IMG/VR virus record: IMGVR_UViG_3300048999_000344
Location: 1 to 43,643 of that record
Length of the DNA stretch: 43,643 nucleotides
Reading direction: 5' to 3' (one strand)
From: a virus
Positions 28,947 through 39,200 of the stretch are shown here, one piece after another. A program made the translations under genes and the position numbers. The notes under the pieces were generated by a model that was given only the letters and a program-made list of their open reading frames with translations, had not been told where the DNA came from and did no database searches. Every line of letters starts with the position of its first letter. Position 1 is the first letter of the stretch.

Positions 28947-29242
28947 GGGAACTGCAGCAGCGGATCACCAGCGCAGATTTCGTCGACTACATGGCGTCCT
29001 ACGAGCTAGACCGGCGCGGGTCGCATTACGACGACCTCCGCGCCGGCACGATCGCATCGATGCTGGCGAACGTAAACCGCAACTCGAAGGTTAAGTCTGA
29101 GTCATGGGGTCCGCTGGACTTCATGACGTGGAACGAGTTGCACGAGGTGGAGGCCGAGGAAGCGAAGCCTGTGCTGCTGGACGATCCCAACGCACAGTCC
29201 AACCTCCTGATGTCAATGATGTTCCCGGCGCGCAATGGCTAA
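28883..29242 (+). CDS. Tail assembly chaperone T part (expressed as G-T fusion)
   Basis: 119 codons in the -1 frame relative to G, joined by slippage at 28877-28883. The extension contains FGVPVRELQQRITSADFVDY followed by MASYELDRRGSHYDDLRAG, typical of gpGT/DUF4035-type T domains. The region before the ATG at 28991 is conserved in type, so independent initiation there is unlikely to be the main product. It recruits tube subunits to the tape measure. Confidence 0.82.
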   Translation, partial: LRSRPERRFWLRLSIDFGVPVRELQQRITSADFVDYMASYELDRRGSHYDDLRAGTIASMLANVNRNSKVKSESWGPLDFMTWNELHEVEAEEAKPVLLDDPNAQSNLLMSMMFPARNG

Positions 29243-29669
29243 AAACTTCAGTGTCGAAAACATGCAGGCAATGACGGGTGTGCTGCGCGCGCTAGATAAC
29301 GTCGCGAGCGAGCCCGTTCTGCGGCAGGCGGCAGTCGCGGGCGCGCGCGTGATCTATGCCGAGGTGAAGCTGCGAGCACCGGTCGGCGATGTCACGTATG
29401 AGCGCGGGGGAGCGACCCATATGCCCGGCACGCTGCGCGACTCGATCCTCATTGCCTACGATAAGGAGGTATCGGTCGCGGGCAAGTTGGCTTCGTACAT
29501 CGTGACATGGAGCAAGGAAGCGTTTTACGGCCGATTTCTCGAATTCGGAAAGTCGAATACGGCCGCAACACCGTTCCTGCGGCCCGGGTACGAGGCAAAA
29601 AAACAAGATGCGGCGGACGCTGTTGATGCCGTCATTCAAACCAAAGTGGCGGAATTGACGAATGTCTAA
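29235..29669 (+). CDS. HK97 gp10-like tail/neck protein
   Basis: 144 residues. MQAMTGVLRALDNVASEPVL, RAPVGDVTYERGG, LRDSILIAY, YGRFLEFG and TPFLRPGYEAKKQDA are the gp10-like family blocks. The family normally lies next to the head closure gene; here it sits between the T part and the tape measure, overlapping both by 8 bp. Confidence 0.88.
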   Translation: MAKNFSVENMQAMTGVLRALDNVASEPVLRQAAVAGARVIYAEVKLRAPVGDVTYERGGATHMPGTLRDSILIAYDKEVSVAGKLASYIVTWSKEAFYGRFLEFGKSNTAATPFLRPGYEAKKQDAADAVDAVIQTKVAELTNV

Positions 29670-32600
29670 CGAGACAGTTGTTCGCGTCAGCGTAGACGCC
29701 ACCGGATACGAGGCTGGCGTTGAGCGGGCGCGCCGCAGCGCCGATGCTTTCGCGGCCTCGCAAGAGGATCTCGCGCGCCGCACCCAGACCTCGCAGGCCG
29801 CTGTTGTCGAGGCGACAGCGAACGGCAGCACCGCGTCGGTACGCTCCATCAATGCCCTTGTTCAGCAAGTGGCGAAGATGTCGGACACGTATGGGATGAG
29901 TTCGCGCCAGCTCCTGGCGTATAAGGCATCCGTCATGGGCGTCTCTGATGCGATCGCCCCGTATCTCGAAAAGATGGATGCGATCGATGCCGCCAACGGG
30001 CGCGCCACCGCCTCGACATCGGCCCTGGGTGAGAGCACCGGTGCTGCGGCAACTCGTATCGCTGCGATGGTTGAGGCTTCCCTAGAGGCGGCGGCCGCGA
30101 TCAACAGCTCCACAGTGGCATCGGACCGATATGCCGCGAGCGTCGAGGCGATGGCAGCGTCTGCTTCGGTCGTGGAAAAAGCAAATGCCGGAATTGCATC
30201 TTCTGCGGTGGCCGCAGCAACGGCGCAAGCTGATGCGGCGGTTCAATTCACGGCCGCATCGACCGCGGTGAGCGCTGGCGCGGAGAAGGTTGCTGAATCA
30301 CTTGGCCGCCAGCTCACAGCGCTCACGGCGACCAAAGCGCAGATGGTCGAGTACGACGCGCAGATGGCGGGTTTCACGGCCGCCGAGACCGAGCAAGTGA
30401 CCGCGATCGCGAAGGAGATCGATCTGCGCAAACAGCAGATCGCTCTTGGCGAGAAGATGGCCGCGACCTACGCTGTAACCACGACGGCCGCGCATGGCGC
30501 AGCGGGTGCAACGTCGGGCGTTACGAACGAGATAGGAGTTCTCGGACGCGAGGCCATGAGCGGCAATTTCTCGCGGCTCGCCGGTTCGTTCACGCGCTTG
30601 CTGTCGCTCGCCGGCGCGCTCGATCTGCTGCTCAATCCGCTTTCGTTGTCCGTTGCCGCGGTTGGCTATGCCATGTATACGGTGGCTAGCCAGAACGAGA
30701 AAATGAATGAAGCGCTCGTGATGACCGGCGGCTATGCCGGCGTGACGGCAGATCAGCTTCGCAACATGGCGACCGCGGCGACCGCAGGCGGCGCCACGTT
30801 CAACACCGCAGCCGAAGCCGTAACTGCTCTCGCGGCTACGGGTAGGCTGACGGGCGATGAAATCGCAAATCTTGGCAAGAGCGCCGCTGATGCCGCGACC
30901 TACACGAGCGTGTCGGTTAAGCAGATGGTCGATGACTTCACTAAGCTTGCGGAACAACCGTTGCAAGCTTCCGTCAAGCTCAACGATCAATATCACTATC
31001 TGACGGTGGCGACATACGATCAGATTACAGCGCTGGAGAAGCAGGGCGACGCGACCGGCGCCGCGAAGGTGGCCGTCGAGGCATTCTCGTCAGCGATGGA
31101 TGAGCGCACGAAGGAGATCGCTGCCAACGAGGGCATCATCCTGGCGGGTTGGCGCGACATCAAGGCGATGATTAACGGCGCGATCGAGGCAGTCGGAAGT
31201 TTTGGGGCAGCAGCCAGCCCCGAGAAAACCGTGCAGTTTTGGCAGTCGAATAAGCAAACGGCGAACGCAGGCATTGGGCCGGCGTGGACGCCGGAGGATG
31301 AGGCGGACCTGCAAAAGGCGATTGCCACTCGCGACGCGACCGTCAAGGCCGCTCAGGACAAGGCCCGGACGGATCGGCAAAATCAAGAGCAGATTGACGC
31401 AAAGCACTCGTACGATACGTGGAACTCGCAGTTTGCGACGCCGGCTGAAAAGCGCGCGAAAGAGATCCAGAAGTACATCGACACTATTGCGACACCACTG
31501 AATCTCAGCCCCGAGCAGCAGCTTGCGGACGAGGCTCAGATAAATTCGAAGTATCCGGACAAGAGAGCGCCGAAGTCGCCCCGCGCGAAGGCGGTTACCG
31601 ACGACTCCGGCACGAGGATGTTGCAGCAACTCCGCGATCAAGAGGCGACGCTTGAAGCCCAGTTGTCTACCACGGGTAAATTGACGAGCGCCGAGAGCGC
31701 GCTTGCGAAGTTCAATCAGGAAATCAGCGACTGGAAAACCAAGACGCTGACGCCGCAGCAACAAAGCCTGACGAAGGATCAGGATGCGATTCGAGCAGCG
31801 TTGCAAACCAACGTCGAGCTCGAGAAACAGGTCAAGTACAAAGAGGCGCTGGCGACGCTAGCGGAACGTTCGGCTCAAATCGATTCGTCGATGGCGAACT
31901 ACCAGCAGAATCAAACTGATCAGTACGGCCGCGAGCTTGACGCGTTTGGCATGGGCTCGGATGCGCTGAAAAATGCGCAGGCGGTCAAGTCGATATATGC
32001 CGAGTATCAGCGCCAACAGGATCAGCTTTCCAAGTCGGCTAAGGACGGCACGATCGATAGTCCGCAATACGCGGCAGACTCCGAAAAAATCAAATCTGGA
32101 CTCGACCAATCGCTCAAGGATTACGACACTTACTATTCGTCGTTGAAGGCCAAGCAAGCGGACTGGACGAACGGTGCGAGTTCGGCGCTTGCGAACTATA
32201 TGGACTCAGCAAACAACATGGCAGCACAAACCGAGTCCACGGTGACCAACATGGCGAAGGGCATGGAGGATGCTCTGGTTTCGTTTGCGACGACTGGCAA
32301 GCTGAACTTTACGAGCCTTGCCGATAGCATTATTAGCGACATTATCCGGATGCAGGCCCGTGCCGCCATTTCCGGCTTATTTAACTTTGCAATTGGAGCG
32401 GTTGGCGGCTACCTCGGAAACACCGGTTCGACATTCGCCGCGAACGCGCAAAGCGGGAACTCTCTGGACAACCTGGTCAGCAACACAGGCGGATGGGGAA
32501 CGATCCCGGCGCGTGCGAGCGGCGGCCCGGTGAGTGCTGGCACGACGTATCTCGTCGGAGAGAAGGGGCCGGAGTTGTTCAATCCCGGCTCATCGGGAAC

Positions 32601-32811
32601 CATCACGCCGAACCATGCTATTAGCAGCAGCTCTGGCGGTGACATCAGCGTTAATGCGCCCGTTACCGTCCAGGGCGGCGCGAGCTCGGACGCAAACCAG
32701 AGCAACGGCGCCGAGCTGCAGAAGAAGATCAAAAGCGCCATTCAGTCAGTTATGCAGGATGAGCGCAAGCAGGGCGGCGTGCTCTGGAAAATGGCGAATG
32801 GGAAACTCTGA
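29662..32811 (+). CDS. Tail tape measure protein
   Basis: 1049 residues, largest but one in the window. The N-terminal 240 residues are Ala/Ser-rich helices. A hydrophobic stretch lies at about 300-345 (LSLAGALDLLLNPLSLSVAA). The central LVMTGGYAGVTADQLRNMAT and TAEAVTALAATGRL-type region matches lambda-family tape measures. A long coiled coil lies at about 540-870 and the C-terminal part includes FAATGKLNFTSLADSII-like sequence. It sets tail length and is ejected with the DNA. Starts in overlap with the gp10-like gene. Confidence 0.95.
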   Translation: MSNETVVRVSVDATGYEAGVERARRSADAFAASQEDLARRTQTSQAAVVEATANGSTASVRSINALVQQVAKMSDTYGMSSRQLLAYKASVMGVSDAIAPYLEKMDAIDAANGRATASTSALGESTGAAATRIAAMVEASLEAAAAINSSTVASDRYAASVEAMAASASVVEKANAGIASSAVAAATAQADAAVQFTAASTAVSAGAEKVAESLGRQLTALTATKAQMVEYDAQMAGFTAAETEQVTAIAKEIDLRKQQIALGEKMAATYAVTTTAAHGAAGATSGVTNEIGVLGREAMSGNFSRLAGSFTRLLSLAGALDLLLNPLSLSVAAVGYAMYTVASQNEKMNEALVMTGGYAGVTADQLRNMATAATAGGATFNTAAEAVTALAATGRLTGDEIANLGKSAADAATYTSVSVKQMVDDFTKLAEQPLQASVKLNDQYHYLTVATYDQITALEKQGDATGAAKVAVEAFSSAMDERTKEIAANEGIILAGWRDIKAMINGAIEAVGSFGAAASPEKTVQFWQSNKQTANAGIGPAWTPEDEADLQKAIATRDATVKAAQDKARTDRQNQEQIDAKHSYDTWNSQFATPAEKRAKEIQKYIDTIATPLNLSPEQQLADEAQINSKYPDKRAPKSPRAKAVTDDSGTRMLQQLRDQEATLEAQLSTTGKLTSAESALAKFNQEISDWKTKTLTPQQQSLTKDQDAIRAALQTNVELEKQVKYKEALATLAERSAQIDSSMANYQQNQTDQYGRELDAFGMGSDALKNAQAVKSIYAEYQRQQDQLSKSAKDGTIDSPQYAADSEKIKSGLDQSLKDYDTYYSSLKAKQADWTNGASSALANYMDSANNMAAQTESTVTNMAKGMEDALVSFATTGKLNFTSLADSIISDIIRMQARAAISGLFNFAIGAVGGYLGNTGSTFAANAQSGNSLDNLVSNTGGWGTIPARASGGPVSAGTTYLVGEKGPELFNPGSSGTITPNHAISSSSGGDISVNAPVTVQGGASSDANQSNGAELQKKIKSAIQSVMQDERKQGGVLWKMANGKL

Positions 32812-33149
32812 TGGCTGATACGTTCATCTGGGTTCCGACTGTCGCGCAGTTATCTGGCGCGGCGAAGCTTCTCACTCGTAAAGCGCAGTTCGGCGACGGT
32901 TATGCGCAGCGAGTTGCCGACGGGATAAATAACCGTTCGTCGTCATTCAACCTGCAATTCGTTGACAACGCGGCGACCATCTCCGCGATTCTTGCTTTCC
33001 TCGATGCGCATGCTGGTGCCACGGCGTTCTACTGGACCCCGTTGCTACGTCAGCAATCGCTATTCACTTGTGAGGCGTATTCGGAGCCGGTCAAAGACGG
33101 CGCTGTCTACACCATCACAGCGACGTTTGATCAAACCTTCGCACCCTAA
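32811..33149 (+). CDS. Minor tail protein M-like
   Basis: 112 residues. TFIWVPTVAQLSGAAKLLTR, KAQFGDGYAQRVADGIN and FYWTPLLRQQSLFTCEAY match the lambda gpM family of tail-tip proteins. ATGA overlap with the tape measure stop, in standard order. Confidence 0.9.
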   Translation: MADTFIWVPTVAQLSGAAKLLTRKAQFGDGYAQRVADGINNRSSSFNLQFVDNAATISAILAFLDAHAGATAFYWTPLLRQQSLFTCEAYSEPVKDGAVYTITATFDQTFAP

Positions 33150-33152
33150 AAA

Positions 33153-34238
33153 ATGACTGCACTTCAAAAAATCATCCTCGGCACTCCCCCCGCGGCGGTC
33201 GACGGTGATCCCGTGCGCACGGCGAGCACGAAGATTAATGCGAACGTCGATGTGCTGAATGCGCAGGCGATTATGTCTAGCTTCCCTGCGACGCTCACAG
33301 CGCAGCAGGCGCTTACGGCCGCGAATCACCTGGGCAAGCGAGTCAATATCAGCTTGGCTGCGGCTGGACAGATCAATTTACCAACGTGCTCTAGCTGTGG
33401 TGCGGACGGCGTTATCCTGCTGCGCAACGTGGGAGCAATTACAGTTACGGTAGGTGTTACAGCGGGGTCAGGAGACGGGCTTAACGGGAATTCTGCGCTC
33501 GCTCCCGGTGAATCCACCCTAGTAGATACAGACGGTGTGCATACGTGGAATATCGCTATGCGCGGAAGGTCTAGCAGCGGCAACGAGGCTGTACAGGGCA
33601 ACCTAAGTGTGGGTGGCAATGAAACCGTTAATGGGACTCTCGCTGTAGGCGGACAAGCAACGTTTAATGTACGTCCCCAATTCGCGGGATTTACAGCGTT
33701 GGATACAGGTAACACCAAGGTAGGTAAGACGCTAATAAGTACGACGAACATCGCATCGGGCACGGGATTTTGTGTTCTAGCTGTTCCCGGTGGATACTAC
33801 GACTACGAGGTTGAGTTCGACGGTATAAATGTAGCGACCGACGCCGTAAGCTTGGTACTTAGATTAGCCCCTGATACGTCTAGCTGGGTGGCGGGTACGC
33901 AGAACAGTTTCCAGTACACATTCGTAGGGTCTCCCGCACCGGGTATTTCCACCTCAACGGGTGTAGGAAACACCAGCGGCGTAACCCTATTTACCGGTCT
34001 CTCTAACACTGCCCCCTATTCGACAGGCGGGACCGTCAAAATTAGAAATGCTACAGACTCTTCAAGATTTAAACATGTGCAGTGGGCTATGTCGTCAATG
34101 ACTAGCGGGGGGAACTTTTACACGGTGCAGGGCGCGGGTGTGGTGTTGGGTGCATTTGTGTTGGGCGGAATATTGCTAATTCCGTCTGCCGGAAACTTCT
34201 TGTCGGGCAGGGTTTCGTTATACGGTATTAACTCGTGA
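33153..34238 (+). CDS. Inserted tail-associated protein, foreign codon use
   Basis: 361 residues. The N-terminus MTALQKIILGTPPAAVDGDP, VRTASTKINANVDVLNAQ resembles attachment domains of phage tail fibre proteins. The middle has a beta-repeat (GNLSVGGNETVNGTLAVGGQ) and a Gly/Thr/Ser-rich C-terminal half, as in receptor-binding or shaft proteins. It separates M from L, normally adjacent. Codons such as CTA, GTA, ATA and TCT are frequent, unlike the neighbours, suggesting separate acquisition. Exact role unknown. Confidence 0.7.
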   Translation: MTALQKIILGTPPAAVDGDPVRTASTKINANVDVLNAQAIMSSFPATLTAQQALTAANHLGKRVNISLAAAGQINLPTCSSCGADGVILLRNVGAITVTVGVTAGSGDGLNGNSALAPGESTLVDTDGVHTWNIAMRGRSSSGNEAVQGNLSVGGNETVNGTLAVGGQATFNVRPQFAGFTALDTGNTKVGKTLISTTNIASGTGFCVLAVPGGYYDYEVEFDGINVATDAVSLVLRLAPDTSSWVAGTQNSFQYTFVGSPAPGISTSTGVGNTSGVTLFTGLSNTAPYSTGGTVKIRNATDSSRFKHVQWAMSSMTSGGNFYTVQGAGVVLGAFVLGGILLIPSAGNFLSGRVSLYGINS

Positions 34239-34915
34239 GCATTAGCGCAGATATTCAGTCGCTTGAGCCGGGCGCACTGATCGAGCTTTTCGAGGTCGAC
34301 TGCACGGCCATTGGTGGCGATATGCTGCGCTTTCACGGGCACCTTCAATCGACCTCTATTTTCTGGCAGGGCAACGAATACAAGCCTTGGCCGATTCAGG
34401 GGGCGGGCTTCGAGCACACATCGGATGCCCAGCAGCCAGCGCCGACGCTCACGGTCGGAAATGTCAACGGCACCATCTCGGCACTGTGCGTATTCCTCGC
34501 TGACATGGTCGGCGCGCGTGTCACCCGGCACCGTACGCTTTCAAAGTACCTTGACGCCGTCAATTTTCCCGCCGGCAATCCGACTGCAGACCCGGGCGAG
34601 GAAATGGCAGTCGAACTCTGGTACATCGAGCAGAAGACCAGCGAAACGAACGTTCAGGTTGAATTCACCCTGTCATCGGCGCTTGACTTCGGCGGTCAGC
34701 AATTGCCGGCGCGTCAAATCGCACCCGCGTGCCAATGGAGATACCGAGACGCGAATTGCGGCTACACCGGTGCCGCGTATTTCACGATCAAAGACGTAGC
34801 GACCGATGATCCTGCGCTCGATCGCTGCAGCATGAAAATAAGCGGCTGCGAGTGCCGCTTTGGTGTCAACGAACCGCTGCCGTTCGGCGGCTTCCTAAGC
34901 GACAACCTCTCGTAA
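34235..34915 (+). CDS. Minor tail protein L-like
   Basis: 226 residues from GTG overlapping the previous stop. SISADIQSLEPGALIELFEV, FWQGNEYKPWPIQGAGFE and YRDANCGYTG match lambda gpL. C166, C175, C198 and C205 (with C207 nearby) correspond to the iron-sulfur cluster ligands known for gpL. Part of the tail tip. Confidence 0.92.
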   Translation: MSISADIQSLEPGALIELFEVDCTAIGGDMLRFHGHLQSTSIFWQGNEYKPWPIQGAGFEHTSDAQQPAPTLTVGNVNGTISALCVFLADMVGARVTRHRTLSKYLDAVNFPAGNPTADPGEEMAVELWYIEQKTSETNVQVEFTLSSALDFGGQQLPARQIAPACQWRYRDANCGYTGAAYFTIKDVATDDPALDRCSMKISGCECRFGVNEPLPFGGFLSDNLS

Positions 34916-34922
34916 CAAACCC

Positions 34923-35675
34923 ATGAACGAAACGACGAAGAACGCGATCGCGGATCACGCGCTCGCGGAGTACCCGCGCGAGTGCTGCGGGCTGGTTGTC
35001 GTGCGCTCCGGCGAAGAGGTCTATGCGCGGTGTCGGAACATCGCTGAAAAACCGACCGAGCACTTCGTGATGTCGCCGCAGGATTACGCGGGTGCCGAAG
35101 ACGCGGGGCAGGTCGTGGCCGTCGTGCACTCGCATCCCGGCGCCGCGGCGCGACCGAGCATGACCGATAAGGCCATGTGCGAAACGAGCGGTATCGATAC
35201 CTGGATCATTGTCGCGCTCGGCGTCCAAGGCGATGGATCTATCGCGGTCGATGACTGGTGCGAGTTCGGCCCGTCCGGATATATCCCGCCGCTGCTCGGC
35301 CGAGAGTTCTCGCATGGCACTTTGGATTGTTTCACCCTCATTCGCGATTACTACCGCCTCGAGCGAAACGTCACGCTGCCCGACTTCGCGCGTGCGGATA
35401 AGTGGTGGGAAGACGGGGCATCCAATCTGTACATCGATAACTACGAGAAGGCCGGTTTCGAGAATCTTGGGCCGGACGTTGAGCCGGCGACCGGTGACGT
35501 TTTGTTGATGCAGATCCGCAGCAAAAATGGGGTGCCGAATCACGCCGGCGTGTATCTGGGCGACGGCATCTTTATCCATCACATGCACGGGCAATTGTCC
35601 GGCCGCACGGTTTGGGGCGGCATGTGGGCGCAGTGCCTGCGCGGTGTGCTTCGATACGTAGGAGAAAAGGCGTGA
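34923..35675 (+). CDS. Tail tip peptidase K-like (JAMM + NlpC/P60)
   Basis: 250 residues. The N-terminal JAB/MPN domain has E20, H69-x-H71-x7-S79-x2-D82 (VHSHPGAAARPSMTD). The C-terminal NlpC/P60 domain has C136 in LDCFTLIRDYY, H207 in NHAGVYLG and H219/H220. In lambda, K acts in tail tip assembly; the two domains suggest peptide-bond cutting in protein and in peptidoglycan. Stop overlaps the next GTG. Confidence 0.93.
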   Translation: MNETTKNAIADHALAEYPRECCGLVVVRSGEEVYARCRNIAEKPTEHFVMSPQDYAGAEDAGQVVAVVHSHPGAAARPSMTDKAMCETSGIDTWIIVALGVQGDGSIAVDDWCEFGPSGYIPPLLGREFSHGTLDCFTLIRDYYRLERNVTLPDFARADKWWEDGASNLYIDNYEKAGFENLGPDVEPATGDVLLMQIRSKNGVPNHAGVYLGDGIFIHHMHGQLSGRTVWGGMWAQCLRGVLRYVGEKA

Positions 35676-36250
35676 ACGAAAAGCTTCGAACGATTCGTCT
35701 CTATGGGATCGCCGGCACTAAGTTCGGCCGTGTGCATCGGCTGGCTGTCGGCTCCACGGCTGAAGCCATGCGAGCACTTCGCGTGATCGTGCCCGGCTTC
35801 GAAAAATTCATGATGAACGCGCGCGACAACGGGCTGACTTTCGCCGTGTTCAACGGCAAGCGTAATTTGAGCGAAAACGAATTGGCGCACCCGGTCGGCA
35901 ATGACGACATCCGCATCGCGCCGGTGATCATCGGCAGCAAAAACAGCGGGCTCTTCACTACGATCTTGGGTACGGCAATCGCGGTGGTCGGAGTATTGAC
36001 CAGCGAGATCGGCGGCGGTTTCCTGATCGGCATCGGCGCATCGATGGCGCTCGGGGGCGTCGTGCAGATGTTGAGCCCTCAGCAGAGCGGTCTTGCCGCC
36101 AACAGCGGCCCCGACAACGGCACGTCTTATTACTTCAACGGCGCTGTGAACAGTGCGTCGCAGGGCGACTGCGTTCCCCGCGGCTACGGCCGCATGCGGG
36201 TGGGTTCGAAGGTCATCAGCGCTTCCATCTCCGCTGAGGATCAAACCTAA
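35672..36250 (+). CDS. Tail assembly protein I-like
   Basis: 192 residues from GTG (GTGA overlap). LRTIRLYGIAGTKFGRVHRL, AMRALRVIVPGFEKFM, and a Gly-rich hydrophobic segment LFTTILGTAIAVVGVLTSEI followed by GGGFLIGIGASMALGG. This is the lambda I family. It acts in tail tip assembly and is not expected in the finished particle. Its stop overlaps the J start. Confidence 0.9.
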   Translation: MNEKLRTIRLYGIAGTKFGRVHRLAVGSTAEAMRALRVIVPGFEKFMMNARDNGLTFAVFNGKRNLSENELAHPVGNDDIRIAPVIIGSKNSGLFTTILGTAIAVVGVLTSEIGGGFLIGIGASMALGGVVQMLSPQQSGLAANSGPDNGTSYYFNGAVNSASQGDCVPRGYGRMRVGSKVISASISAEDQT

Positions 36251-39200
36251 TGCGCCGTATCTCGGGGTCGAAGGGCAGCGATTCGTCCAGCACGCCGACC
36301 GAGTCGCCCGACAGCCTGCACTCCGTTGCGTCGGCACGCGTGCTCGATCTCGTGTCTGGCGGCCCGATTCAAGGGCTCGTGAATGGGTTGCAGTCGGTCT
36401 ATCTCGACGACACGCCGATTCAGAATTCGGACGGTTCGACGAACTTCACGAACTACACGGTCGATTATCGGCTCGGTACGCAGGACCAGACGTTTATGTC
36501 TGGCTTTCCTGCGGTCGAGAACGAAATTGCTGTGAGCGTGGCGCTCACTTCCGATACACCTTGGGTGCACCAGGTCGAGAATACCCAGCTCACCGCCGTG
36601 CGCATTCGCCTTGGTCTGCCCGCGCTTCAGAAATCGGACTCGACCACAGGCGACGTGACCGGGTACCGAATCGAATACGCGATTGACTTGGCCGTCGACG
36701 GGGGCTCGTACTCACAGGTTCTAACGGGCGCGTTCGACGGCAAGACGACGTCTCTGTACGAGCGCAGCATCCGTGTGGAGCTGCCCGTGGCCGCGACCGG
36801 CTGGCTTGTGCGCGTGCGCCGTCTGACCGCGAACGCGCACAGCGCATTGATTGCGGACACGACAAACGTCGAAGCGATCACGGAAATCATCGACCGGAAG
36901 CTGCGGTACCCGATGAGTGCGCTTTTCGGTCTTTCATTCGACGCACAGTCCTTCAGTTCGGTACCGACGCGCGCCTACGATTTGTACCTTGCGATCGTCA
37001 GTGTTCCGTCGAACTACGACCCGATCGCACGCACATACTCCGGGACGTGGGACGGCACGTTTAAGCAGGCCTGGACCGACAATCCGGCGTGGGTTTTCTA
37101 CGATCTCGTGCTCAACCCGATCGACGGGCTGGGCAAGCGGATTGACGCATCCATGATCGATAAGTGGGGGCTGTACGACATCGGGCGCTATTGCGACGTC
37201 ATGGTGTCGGACGGCAAGGGCGGCCAGGAACCGCGCTTCACGTGCAACGCGTATATCCAGACGCAAGCTGATGCGTACAAGGTTTTGCAGGATCTTGCGT
37301 CGGTGTTCCGCGGTATCTCGTACTGGGGTCCGGGGTCAGTCGTCGCGCGCGCGGACATGCCGTCCGATCCAGTCTATGTGTACACCGCGGCGAATGTCGT
37401 TGGCGGCGCTTTCACGTATGTCGGATCCGCGCTGAAGACTCGCTATACCGTGGCGTTGATCAGTTGGAATGATCCGGCCAACGGCTATCAGCAAGCGGTC
37501 GAGTATGTTTCCGATGACGACGGCATTGCGCGCTACGGTGTCACGAAGGCGCAAATCACCGCGTTCGGCACGACTTCGCAAGGCCAGGCACATCGCCTCG
37601 GTCTCTGGACGCTGCTCACGAGTCGATACGAAACGAACACTGTTTCGTTCTCGGTCGGCCTTGATGGCACGCGGTGCTCGCCCGGTCAGGTTATTGCGGT
37701 GGCAGACCCAGCGAAAGCCGGTCGTCGCATCGGCGGGCGAGTACGCACGACAGCAGGCGCAACGGTGACGCTCGACAAGGCGCCAGCCGCGGCACCCGGT
37801 GACGTCTTGACGGCCATCCTGCCGTCGGGCATCGCGCAGGCGCGCACGGTGCAGTCGATCGCGGGTGACACGATCACCCTGACCGCTGCATTCGATACCG
37901 CACCGGTACCGGGTGCGGTCTGGATGTTGGAAAGCGCGGACCTTGCCTCGCAGTTGTTCCGCGTGATCAGCGTTCAGGAAAATTCCGACAATGGGCAAAT
38001 CACCTATACGGTGAACGCCACGCAGTACGAGCCCGGCAAATACGCTGCCATCGACGATGGTGCCGCTATTCAGGTACGGCCGGTTACGGTCATCCCGCCG
38101 TCGGTGCAAACGCCGCCTTCGAACGTTCGGCTTTCGACATATTCGGCAATCGACCAGGGCATCTCGAAGACCACGATGGTGATTGCGTGGAACTCGTCCG
38201 ACAAGGCCGTTTCCTACATTCCGGAGTGGCAAAAGGACAACGGCGAATGGATCACGATGAATGCTGTCGGTGGCCTGCAGGCGGAAGTGCCCGGCATTTA
38301 TCAGGGTGGATACCTTGCGCGCGTGCGCGCAGTGAACGGCATGGGCGTCACGTCGATTCCGGCGTACGGCGTCCTCACCCAGCTCACCGGCAAAACCAGC
38401 CCTCCGCCGTCAGTCGCTTCGTTGACCACGGTATCTCAGATTTTCGGTATCGATGTCGTTTGGACGTACCCGGCGGATGGTTCGGCCGGCGACACCCAGC
38501 GCACCGAGCTTTGGTATAGCCGCACGCCCGCGCGTGCCGATGCCGTGAAGCAATCGGACTATGCGTATCCGCAAGCGAAGGCTAGTCTCATGGGGCTCGC
38601 TGCTGGGCAGGCTCTTTACTTCTGGGTGCGGCTGGTCGATACGTCCGGAAACGTCGGTCCTTGGTATCCGGCGGGCGATCCGGGTGTGCAGGGCACGACC
38701 CTCACGAACGCGGACGGTGAATACAACACGTACTTCGCAGGCGTAATCGAGAAGTCGGCACTCGGCCAAGATTTGCTCTCCGACATCGACCTGATCCCCG
38801 GGCTTGCAATCGACGTCTCGGCGAATCAGCAGGCGATCACCGACGAGGCGCAGGCGCGCAACGATGGCGACTCTGCGCTGACAACTCGCATCGATGGAAT
38901 CTCCGCGCAGATTGTCATTCCGAACATGGCGGGTGCCACGGGCGATTACGCCGGCTCGACCACCGTCTATGCAGGCGTGTGGTCCGAGTCGTCGGCGCGC
39001 GCCGAGGGTGATCTCGCGCTGGCTGTCAAAACCGATACGACGGCCGCGATGTTCCAATCAGCCACGAGCACGCTGACGGCTGCCGTGCAGACCGAGACGA
39101 CTGCGCGCGTCACCTCGGACACTGCGCTTGCAACGGAAATCACGACCGTACAGGCGAACGTCGATGCAACGGAGGCTCTGATTCAAAACGAGAGCCTCGC

